Source: an uncultured Dialister sp.
GTDB taxonomy: Bacteria > Bacillota > Negativicutes > Veillonellales > Dialisteraceae
Assembly (NCBI RefSeq): GCF_900538805.1
Contig: NZ_UPZP01000014.1
Coordinates: 1 to 33,261 of the forward strand
DNA length: 33,261 nt
Direction of reading: 5' to 3'
Numbering within the stretch: the first letter of the stretch is position 1; each line of letters opens with the position of its first letter. The position numbers and the translations under genes are program-made. Of this stretch, positions 24,355 to 31,201 are shown one piece after another. A model generated the notes under the pieces. That model searched no databases and was not told where the DNA came from. It saw nothing but the letters and a program-made list of their open reading frames with translations.

Positions 24355-24870
24355 GGGGGAAGCGGCCAAAGGCCGCTAATCACCGTAATGCGATTCCTGC
24401 TGATGAATCCAAAGGCATCAAGCCGGAATCAGCCAGAAGCCGACAGCTTTCGCCTCTACAGGCAGCGGGTCCTTCCCGCCGACTGGTATTTATCGGCTTT
24501 CCCTCACTTACGATTCTTACCGAGATTCTTCACTTCGTTCAGAATGACGGGTCCGGCAGGAAGGCAAGCACGTAACGCTGATTTTATAATCATAGCCACC
24601 AAAGGCGGCTATCCACAACCCTCGGGCCAAGGGCCCGTCAAACCTTAGAACCTTAAGAACCCTCGGGGCGAAGCCCCGTCCACCTTCCCCTTTGAACCCT
24701 TTGAACCTTCTGAACCCTCTGAACCCTCACGCCCGAAAGGGCGTGTCCAATGGCGATACCACCACTCTCAGCTGCCGAAGGCGGCTGTCGCCCCCTGAGC
24801 GAAGCGAACACAACCTTTTTACACAACCCGCGGCGCAGCCGCGCCCCTTTCACCGGCGCAGCCGCAGATT
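24355..24870. repeat. hairpin-module island upstream of the aro promoter
   Basis: In order: AGCGGCC-AAA-GGCCGCT (24361-24377); a roughly 100-bp module shared with 26700 and 30646; the CTTCCCGCC REP-like module; ATAGCC...GGCTAT (24592-24612), a compensatory variant; CGGGCC/GGCCCG; CGGGGC-GAA-GCCCCG (24664-24678); four nonamers (24690-24725); CACGCCC-GAAA-GGGCGTG (24728-24745); and inverted GTGTAAA/GGGTTGTG tails. It ends just before the aro leader promoter. No gene. Confidence 0.82.
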
Positions 24871-24874
24871 TCCC

Positions 24875-24904
24875 TTGACAAAAGGGCTCTCATGAGCCTA
24901 TACT
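24875..24904 (+). promoter_or_regulatory. promoter of the aromatic amino acid cluster
   Basis: TTGACA (24875-24880), 18-bp spacer, TATACT (24899-24904). It sits 31 bp upstream of the leader peptide start and at the boundary of the repeat island. Confidence 0.85.
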
Positions 24905-24935
24905 AAGCTAACTTCTAACGAAAGGAGAGGGAAAC

Positions 24936-25052
24936 ATGAGACTTAGTTCCATGAACGCAGGAATGGCATATGATGTCTTTGGCTGGAGCTATTATTATGG
25001 CTTCGGTTACTTTTGCTGCGCCGGTGATGAGTCTCATTTCCTTTCCAGATAA
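24936..25052 (+). CDS. aromatic-rich leader peptide of the aro attenuator
   Basis: A 38-codon frame with GAAAGGAGAGGG five to sixteen bases before the ATG. Codons 12-26 read YDVFGWSYYYGFGYF: nine of fifteen are Tyr, Phe or Trp (five Y, three F, one W), and a tenth aromatic, F35, follows. No protein family applies; the peptide is read as a sensor. Ribosomes short of charged aromatic tRNAs should stall at 24969-25013, leaving the antiterminator arm at 25028-25045 free. Ribosomes reaching the stop at 25050-25052 would cover it. It lies between a consensus promoter and an intrinsic terminator, 138 bp before aroF. Confidence 0.88.
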   Translation: MRLSSMNAGMAYDVFGWSYYYGFGYFCCAGDESHFLSR

Positions 25053-25103
25053 AGTATTTCCAAAATGAAAGGACAGACTCACGGAGCCTGTCCTTTTCTT
25101 TTT
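25028..25103 (+). terminator. transcription attenuator (terminator/antiterminator switch)
   Basis: Terminator: AAAGGACAG (25068-25076) / CTGTCCTTT (25088-25096), then TTCTTTTT. Competing antiterminator: TGAGTCT (25028-25034) pairs with AGACTCA (25075-25081), and TCCTTTC (25039-25045) pairs with GAAAGGA (25067-25073), together 14 pairs that take up the terminator's 5' arm. A small ATGAG-T-CTCAT hairpin (25027-25037) could sequester the antiterminator arm. This is the trp/phe-type attenuation layout. Confidence 0.85.
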
Positions 25104-25189
25104 AGAAGGATGGAAGGATAGGAGTTAGAAGAAGTGGGATACATATCCCGGAGAATTGAAGGAGCCTGTACAGGCAGAGGAGGAACATC

Positions 25190-26206
25190 ATGATTATTGT
25201 AATGAAACAGAACGCACCGCTTACCGCTATCGAGCAGCTGGAACAGGAAATGAGGGACCGCGGATTCCAGGTGGACCGCAGTAAAGGTTCCAGCAAAGTG
25301 GTGCTTGGTCTTGTGGGTGATACGTCTGCCCTGGATGAAAGGGATTTCCTCAGCAATCCATGGGTGGACAAGGTCATGCGGGTGCAGGAGCCCTACAAAC
25401 GGGCCAGCCGCGCTTTCCACCCCGCCGACACGGTGGTGGATGTGAAGGGCGTGAAAATCGGCGGGAAGAAGCTGGTGGTCATGGCCGGTCCCTGCTCCAT
25501 TGAAACGCCGGAGCAGATCGGCGGCATTGCCAAAGCTGTGAAATCTTCAGGAGCAGCGGTGCTCCGCGGCGGCGCTTTCAAGCCAAGAACTTCGCCCTAC
25601 TCCTTCCAGGGGCTGGGAGAAAAAGGACTGGACCTTCTCATTTCCGCTGCCCACAGGGAAAACATGCCGGTGGTAACGGAACTCATGAGCGCCGATAAAA
25701 TCGGTATGTTTCTGGAAAAGGGCGTGGACATCATCCAGATCGGTGCCAGGAACATGCAGAACTTCGACCTCCTGAAGGCCGTGGGCCGTCTGAATGTGCC
25801 GGTGCTCCTGAAGCGGGGTATGTCCGCCACCATCGAAGAATGGCTCATGAGTGCGGAATACATTATGTCCGAAGGAAATCACAACGTGATTCTCTGCGAA
25901 CGGGGCATCCGCACCTTTGAAAAGGCCACCAGAAATACGCTGGACCTGTCGGCGGTGGAAGTGGTGAAGGAAAGAAGCCACCTGCCCATTATCGTAGACC
26001 CCAGCCACGCCACGGGCCATCGGGAAATGGTACCCGCCATGGCCATGGCTGCCATTGCAGCCGGCGCCGACGGGATTATGTGTGAAGTTCATAATGATCC
26101 GGAACATGCATGGTGTGATGGAGCGGAATCTATTACGCCAGAGACTTTTGATGACCTCATGGGACGGCTGAAACAGCTGGCTCCCATTGTGGGAAGAGAA
26201 CTGTAA
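25190..26206 (+). CDS. aroF: 3-deoxy-7-phosphoheptulonate (DAHP) synthase, type I-beta
   Basis: First step of the shikimate pathway: phosphoenolpyruvate plus erythrose 4-phosphate to DAHP; cytoplasmic, metal-dependent. 338 residues: an N-terminal ferredoxin-like regulatory domain (about 1-70, MIIVMKQNAPLTAIEQLEQE) as in the Thermotoga-type enzyme, then the barrel with the metal cysteine in MAGPCSIE, the substrate segment RGGAFKPRTSPYSFQG, and DPSHATGHR. The N-terminal domain predicts feedback inhibition by Tyr or Phe. GAGGAGG lies 6 bases upstream. First enzyme gene after the attenuator. Confidence 0.95.
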   Translation: MIIVMKQNAPLTAIEQLEQEMRDRGFQVDRSKGSSKVVLGLVGDTSALDERDFLSNPWVDKVMRVQEPYKRASRAFHPADTVVDVKGVKIGGKKLVVMAGPCSIETPEQIGGIAKAVKSSGAAVLRGGAFKPRTSPYSFQGLGEKGLDLLISAAHRENMPVVTELMSADKIGMFLEKGVDIIQIGARNMQNFDLLKAVGRLNVPVLLKRGMSATIEEWLMSAEYIMSEGNHNVILCERGIRTFEKATRNTLDLSAVEVVKERSHLPIIVDPSHATGHREMVPAMAMAAIAAGADGIMCEVHNDPEHAWCDGAESITPETFDDLMGRLKQLAPIVGREL

Positions 26207-26211
26207 TCAAA

Positions 26212-26251
26212 AGCCCTGCATGCTCTTTCGGAATGGAGAAAATGCAGGGCT
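26212..26251 (+). terminator. hairpin after aroF
   Basis: Perfect 10-bp stem AGCCCTGCAT (26212-26221) / ATGCAGGGCT (26242-26251) six bases after the aroF stop codon. There is no T tract directly after it, so it may be a weak terminator or a 3' stabiliser that lets transcription continue. Confidence 0.5.
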
Positions 26252-26289
26252 CGCTGGGGGCTCTGCCTTTTTGTGGTACTTATGGGGAG

Positions 26290-27030
26290 GGGCGGCACTT
26301 GTGGGGCTTCCGGTATTCCCGAAAGCAAAGGGGTTCAGGCGCCTTACGGCGCCCGGGTTCAAGCCGCCATCGGGCTGGCGCCCTGGGTGGCTCAGGTTCC
26401 GCCCACAGAGCGGGCTGGTTCAGAGGGAGTTATGTATGCTGCCTGCGGCAGCGCCCCCTTTGGTGGCTGGCGCCACCACCTTTCTCCTAAAGGGAAGCAT
26501 GTCACTGGATTCTCAGTTGCCTACGGTTCCCTACGAATCCAGTTCCTTTGCCACCCCGCAAGCGGGGGCACAACAACCCGTGCTTAAATTAGAGCAACTT
26601 ATGATATGTCAGGCCCGCGGAGCTTTATTGTCCCACCGCTTCAGCGGGGGGAAGGTGGTGCCGTAAGGCACCAAAGGGGGAAAAGCGGCCAAAGGCCGCT
26701 AATCACCATAATGCTATTCTTGCTTATGAATCCAAAGGCATCAAGCCGGAATCAGCCAGGAGCTGGTAGCCGGAAGCCGACAGCTTTCGCCTCTACAGGC
26801 AGCGGTCCCTTCCCGCCGACAGGCGGTAATAAATCTCATCGCCGCGAAGCGGCGATACCACCACCCTCTGAACCCTTTGAACCTTCTGAACCCTCTGAAC
26901 CCGGGCCACGCAGTGGCCCCACAGCCGCCACCACAACCCTCGGGCCAAAGGCCCGTCAAACTTTAGAACCTTAGGAACCTTCGGGGCGAAGCCCCGTCCA
27001 CCTTCCCCTCTGAACCCCTACAGAATTCTC
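26290..27030. repeat. hairpin-module island between aroF and tyrA
   Basis: Left half: the GTATTCCCGAAAGCAAAGGGG module, GGCGCC-TTAC-GGCGCC, the two-tier hairpin AGCCGCC/GGTGGCT with inner GGGC/GCCC (26362-26392), CTGCC/GGCAG, GGTGGC/GCCACC, CCGC-TTCA-GCGG, GGTGCC-GTAA-GGCACC, GCGGCC-AAA-GGCCGC. Then the shared roughly 100-bp module, ATCGCCGC-GAA-GCGGCGAT (26838-26856), nonamers, CGGGCC-AAA-GGCCCG and CGGGGC-GAA-GCCCCG. Bases about 26440-26700 are closely repeated, with one insertion, at 30455-30645. No gene. Confidence 0.85.
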
Positions 27031-27071
27031 AATATATACATACATATATACAACATACAAAGGAAACCATT

Positions 27072-27932
27072 ATGAACAGTGACTTTAGCAGGATCCCCAT
27101 TGCTGTCATCGGTCTGGGCCTCATGGGAGGCTCCTTTGCCAAAAGGCTGAAGGAGCTGGGCCATCCGGTGATTGGCCTGAACCGCACGGAAAGCGTGGCA
27201 CAGGAGGCGCTGGCCATGGGAATTGTGGACTCCATTGACCCCATGGATTTGAAGAAGGCGGAAATCGTCATCTTCTGTACGCCGGAGAAGGGGACCCTTG
27301 CCTTTATCAAAGAGCATCTCCCTCTCCTCCATGAAAGGGCAGTGCTCACCGACATTGCCGGCGTGAAGAACGGCTTTGCCAAGGAAGTGAAGGCCCTCCT
27401 TCCGGAAGGTTTGGACTTCGTGTCCGGCCATCCCATGTGCGGGAAGGAAGGGGCAGGCCTTGCCCAGTCGGACGGTGCCATTTTCGACGGCGCTAATTAT
27501 GTGCTCATTCCGGAACCCTGGAACAGCCCTGCCCACCTTTCCCTGGTGAAGCGCATGGCGGAGGAGCTGGGCTGTGCCCATGTGCCGGTGGTGACGGCAG
27601 AGGAGCATGACCGGGCCATTGCCTACACCAGCGACCTCACCCATGTGGTGGCCACGTCACTCATGAACAGTGCCTCCTATTCGGAAAAAACGAAGTATTT
27701 CATCGGCGGCTCCTTCAGGGACGAAACCAGGGTGGCCGATATTAATGGAAAGCTCTGGACCTCCCTTTTCCTTTCCAATCGGGAAAAGCTCCTGGAGGAA
27801 ATCGACCGCTTCGGCGCGGCGCTTTCGGCCATACGGAAGGCCATTGACGAAGGAAATGAAGAGGAAATCACCGCCTTTCTGGAAGAGGCGGGCAGAAGAA
27901 GAAGGGAAATGATACATCGTGGCAACAGTTAA
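27072..27932 (+). CDS. tyrA: prephenate dehydrogenase
   Basis: Oxidative decarboxylation of prephenate to 4-hydroxyphenylpyruvate, the Tyr branch; NAD(P)-dependent. 286 residues: Rossmann motif GLGLMG (14-19), the conserved segment TDIAGVKNGF, SGHPMCGKEGAG with the catalytic His, and HDRAIAYTSDLTHVVATSLM. No ACT domain follows, so Tyr feedback, if any, must act within the catalytic domains. AAAGGA lies 8 bases before the ATG. The 3' end overlaps aroB by 14 bp. The island separating it from aroF is 865 bp. Confidence 0.94.
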   Translation: MNSDFSRIPIAVIGLGLMGGSFAKRLKELGHPVIGLNRTESVAQEALAMGIVDSIDPMDLKKAEIVIFCTPEKGTLAFIKEHLPLLHERAVLTDIAGVKNGFAKEVKALLPEGLDFVSGHPMCGKEGAGLAQSDGAIFDGANYVLIPEPWNSPAHLSLVKRMAEELGCAHVPVVTAEEHDRAIAYTSDLTHVVATSLMNSASYSEKTKYFIGGSFRDETRVADINGKLWTSLFLSNREKLLEEIDRFGAALSAIRKAIDEGNEEEITAFLEEAGRRRREMIHRGNS

Positions 27933-28986
27933 TGTAAATCTTGGGAAAGATTCCTATCAGATTGAAATCGAGCGGGGCCTCCTTGACAAGGTGGGCCGCA
28001 AAATCCGCTCTCTCACGAAGGCGGAAAAAATCGCCGTCATCACCGACGACCATGTGGAACCCCTCTATGGCGAGCGCATCCGGAATGTGCTTACGGAAGC
28101 GGGTTTCGACGTGCGGGTCATCGCCATTCCGGCCGGAGAGGAAAGCAAGAACATGAAGGTCCTTGCCGACGTGTACGACGCTTTGTCGGAGTTCAATATG
28201 TCCCGAAGCGACGCCCTTGTCACACTCTCCGGCGGCGTGCCGGGGGATTTGGGCGGCTTTGCGGCAGCCACCTACATGCGGGGCATTCCCTTCTTCCAGA
28301 TTCCCACCACCATCCTGGCCCAGATTGACAGCTCCGTAGGCGGCAAGGTGGCGGTGGACCTGCCCAGCGGGAAGAACCTGGCCGGCGCCTTCTACCAGCC
28401 CAAAGGGGTATTTATTGACCCGGACCTTTTGAAAACCCTGCCCAACCGCTACGTCCACGACGGACTGGCGGAAGCGGTGAAATACGGCTGCATCGGCGAC
28501 AGGGAACTCTTTGAAATCTTTGAATCCCTGGAAACGGAAGAGGATCTGGAGAATCATATAGAAGAAATCATCCTCCACAGCGTCCTGCAGAAGACCAGGG
28601 TGGTGGAAGAGGATGAATTTGACAACGGACAGCGTCAGATTCTCAATTTCGGCCATACCATCGGCCACGCCGTGGAACGGTATTTCCACTACTCCACCTT
28701 CACCCACGGCGAAGGGGTGGCCATGGGCATGAGCCTTTTGACGGAGCAGACCGAAAAGATGGGCCTCACCGAAAAGGGCACCGCCAGCCGCCTCATCCGG
28801 GTGCTTCATAAGCTGTCGCTCCCCACCTCCATCGGCGTTCCGGCGGAGGAACTCATTCCCCAGATTATGCACGACAAGAAAAGAAGGGGAAAAAACATTA
28901 CCCTGGTGGTGCTGAAGAAAATCGGGGAAGCGGAGCTTCTCACCATTCCTACCGACGAACTTTCCAAATACATTGTGACAGGCTGA
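27919..28986 (+). CDS. aroB: 3-dehydroquinate synthase
   Basis: Second shikimate step, DAHP to 3-dehydroquinate; NAD- and Zn-dependent. 355 residues, GTG start overlapping tyrA by 14 bp with AAGGGA upstream. Conserved blocks: PAGEESKNM, IPTTILAQIDSSVGGKVAVD, GLAEAVKYG and the metal histidines in LNFGHTIGHAVE and THGEGVAMGM. In the nucleotide-binding block the sequence reads SGGVPGDLGGFAAATYMRG, where most relatives have GGGV-x-GD-L-x-GF; the SGGVP variant is unusual but should be tolerated. Confidence 0.95.
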   Translation: MATVNVNLGKDSYQIEIERGLLDKVGRKIRSLTKAEKIAVITDDHVEPLYGERIRNVLTEAGFDVRVIAIPAGEESKNMKVLADVYDALSEFNMSRSDALVTLSGGVPGDLGGFAAATYMRGIPFFQIPTTILAQIDSSVGGKVAVDLPSGKNLAGAFYQPKGVFIDPDLLKTLPNRYVHDGLAEAVKYGCIGDRELFEIFESLETEEDLENHIEEIILHSVLQKTRVVEEDEFDNGQRQILNFGHTIGHAVERYFHYSTFTHGEGVAMGMSLLTEQTEKMGLTEKGTASRLIRVLHKLSLPTSIGVPAEELIPQIMHDKKRRGKNITLVVLKKIGEAELLTIPTDELSKYIVTG

Positions 28987-28996
28987 GGAGGATTTC

Positions 28997-30268
28997 ATGA
29001 AAATCACCATCCACCCGGGCCCCCTCTCCGGCACCCTCCGGGTGCCATCGTCTAAGAGCATGACCCACCGGGAAATCATTGCCGCCGCCCTGGCAGAAGG
29101 GGAAACGGAGGTCACCGGCGTTACCTGGTCCGAAGACATTGAGGCCACGGTGCGTATCCTTTCCCTTCTGGGGGCACACATAGAAAAGAAGGAAGAAGGA
29201 AGCATTACCCTTTCCATCAGGGGAGGACTGAAACAGCAGGAGGGAATCCTCCACGCCGACGCCGGCGAATCGGGCTCCACCCTCCGTTTCCTCATCCCCC
29301 TGGGTCTTGCCTCCGGAAATCACGTCACCTACACCGGCCACGGCCGCCTCTCCGAGCGTCCCTTGACCCCTTACTATGACATGTTTGACAGGAAACATAT
29401 TTCCTACCGCACCAAGGGCGGTCTTCCCCTGGAAGTGTGGGGGCCGCTTACCGGCGGCACCTATGAACTTCCCGGCGGCGTGAGCTCCCAGTTCTTCACG
29501 GGCCTCCTCTTCGCCCTGCCCCTCTCTGAAGAAGACTCCATCCTCCGGAGTACCACACCCCTGGAATCCAAAAGCTACGTGGACATGACAGTGGACACCC
29601 TTTCCCGCCACGGCATAGAAATTCACGAAAAAGAAGGGGGCCTCTATGAAATCCCCGGCCGCCAGCGCTATCAAAAGGGCACCTTTTCCGTGGAAGGAGA
29701 CTACTCCCAGGCCGCCTTCTGGCTCACCGCCGCCCTTTCCGGCGGCGCCATCACCTTAACCGGCCTTTCCGACACCTCCCTCCAGGGAGACAAAGCCATC
29801 GTCGCCCTGCTAAAAGACATGGGCGGCCATATCGAAAAGAAAGACGGCGGCCTAACGGCAGAAAGAAGCAGCCTCCACGGCATCACCATGGACGCGGAAA
29901 ACGTGCCGGATTTAGTGCCCGCCTTCGCCGCCATGGCCGCGGTGAGTGAAGGAGTGACGGAAATCATCCACGCTGGCAGGGTAAGGCTCAAAGAATGCGA
30001 CCGCCTCCACGCCATGGCAGTGGAGCTTACCAAACTGGGCGCAGACATAGAAGAAAAGCCTGAGGGCCTTATCATCAGAGGGAAACCATCCCTTTCCGGC
30101 GGCACCGTCTCCTCTTGGAACGACCACCGCATAGCTATGGCCCTCGCTTCCATCACCCCCAGACTCACCGGCCCCCTCACCATAGAAGGGGCGGAAAGCG
30201 TAAAGAAATCGTACCCCCGCTTCTGGGAAGACTTCCGGAAAGTGGGAGGGATGGTAGTAGAGGCATAG
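28997..30268 (+). CDS. aroA: 3-phosphoshikimate 1-carboxyvinyltransferase (EPSP synthase)
   Basis: Transfers the enolpyruvyl group of PEP to shikimate 3-phosphate. 423 residues. S3P/PEP-binding K20, S21 and R25 in PSSKSMTHR; second block DAGESGSTLRFLIPLG in place of the NAGTAMRP form of E. coli; then GRLSERPLTPYYDMF, KSYVDMTVDT and RLKECDRLHAMA. These mark the Firmicute-type (class II-like) enzyme. GAGGAGG lies 6 bases upstream, and the gene begins 10 bp after aroB. A 933-bp island and octamer array separate it from aroC. Confidence 0.95.
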   Translation: MKITIHPGPLSGTLRVPSSKSMTHREIIAAALAEGETEVTGVTWSEDIEATVRILSLLGAHIEKKEEGSITLSIRGGLKQQEGILHADAGESGSTLRFLIPLGLASGNHVTYTGHGRLSERPLTPYYDMFDRKHISYRTKGGLPLEVWGPLTGGTYELPGGVSSQFFTGLLFALPLSEEDSILRSTTPLESKSYVDMTVDTLSRHGIEIHEKEGGLYEIPGRQRYQKGTFSVEGDYSQAAFWLTAALSGGAITLTGLSDTSLQGDKAIVALLKDMGGHIEKKDGGLTAERSSLHGITMDAENVPDLVPAFAAMAAVSEGVTEIIHAGRVRLKECDRLHAMAVELTKLGADIEEKPEGLIIRGKPSLSGGTVSSWNDHRIAMALASITPRLTGPLTIEGAESVKKSYPRFWEDFRKVGGMVVEA

Positions 30269-30279
30269 CGGCGGTTGAC

Positions 30280-31056
30280 GGTATGCCCGAAAGGAAAAGG
30301 GGTTCAGGCGCCTTGCGGCGCCCGGGTTCTATCGGTCATGTGCTGACGCACTGACCGATGGGTTCCGCCCACAGAGCGGGCTGGTTCAGAGGGGAGTTAT
30401 AAAGTATCGCTGCGCTGGCGATGAAGGCGCCTGTCGGCGCCAGTATAAAATGCTGCCTGTCGGCAGCGCCCCCTTTGGTGGCTGTCGCCACCACCTTTCC
30501 CCCGCAAGCGGGGGCACAACAACCCGTGCTTAAATTAGAGCAACTTATGAGATATCAGGCCCGCGGAGCTTTATTGTCCCACCGCTTCAGCGGGGGGAAG
30601 GTGGTGCCGTAAGGCACCAAAGGGGGGAAAGCGGCCGTAGGCCGTTAATCACCGTAATGTGATTCTTGATGATGAATCCAAAATCATCAAGCCGGAATCA
30701 GCCGGAAACTGGCAGCTGGAAGCTAACTGTTGTCGTCTCTGATTTTAGCGGCGCCTTCCCGCCGACCGGTATTTATTACCGATTACCCCTCAAATGCGCC
30801 GCGTACCGAGATTCTTCGCTGCGCTCAGAATGACGATGAGGGCGGGAAGGCAAGCGGAGAACAAAGTCCCCCCTCCGGGGGGAAGGTGGTACCGAAGGTA
30901 CCAAAAGGGGTGCATTTCCAGCGCGCCGCAGGCGCGGTTGTTTGGTTTTCGCTGCCGCCGACAGGCGGCATACAAAACTCATCGCCGCGAAGCGGCGATA
31001 CCACCCCCTCTGAACCCTTTGAACCTTCTGGACCCCTAATCAAATCACCACCAATG
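30280..31056. repeat. hairpin-module island between aroA and aroC
   Basis: Left half: GGCGCC-TTGC-GGCGCC, the two-tier hairpin ATCGGTC/GACCGAT with inner GTGC/GCAC (30331-30359), CCGCCC/GCGGG, TATCGC...GCGATGA (30405-30424, reverse orientation of the right-half ATCGCC unit), GGCGCC-TGTC-GGCGCC, CTGCC-TGTC-GGCAG, GGTGGC-TGTC-GCCACC, CCCCCGC-AA-GCGGGGG, GGTGCC-GTAA-GGCACC. Right half: the shared roughly 100-bp and CTTCCCGCC modules, ATCGCCGC-GAA-GCGGCGAT (30981-30999) and nonamers. No gene. Confidence 0.85.
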
Positions 31057-31184
31057 CCACTAGTCCACTAGCCCACCAGTCCACTAGCCCACCAGTCCAC
31101 CAGCCCACCAGCCCACCAGCCCACCAGCCCACCAGCCCACTAGCCCACTAGCCCACCAGCCCACTAGCTTACCAGCCCACTAAT
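31057..31184. repeat. tandem octamer array, 16 units of CCACYAGY
   Basis: Sixteen contiguous 8-bp units beginning at 31057, alternating CCACTAGY and CCACCAGY, the last units degenerate (TTACCAGC, CCACTAAT). It ends 17 bp before the aroC start, just upstream of its ribosome site. Shorter arrays of the same unit occur at 1758-1789, 20663-20694, 20887-20934 and 22431-22454. Confidence 0.92.
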
Positions 31185-31201
31185 TATTACAGGAGAACAC
31201 C

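Noticed and set aside
25053..25189. T-box riboswitch upstream of aroF
   Set aside because: No T-box consensus bulge sequence or Stem I features were found; the leader peptide and antiterminator explain the region better.
27868..29295. 475-codon antisense open frame over aroB/aroA
   Set aside because: Shadow of conserved aro genes in a GC-rich genome; the translation resembles no family.
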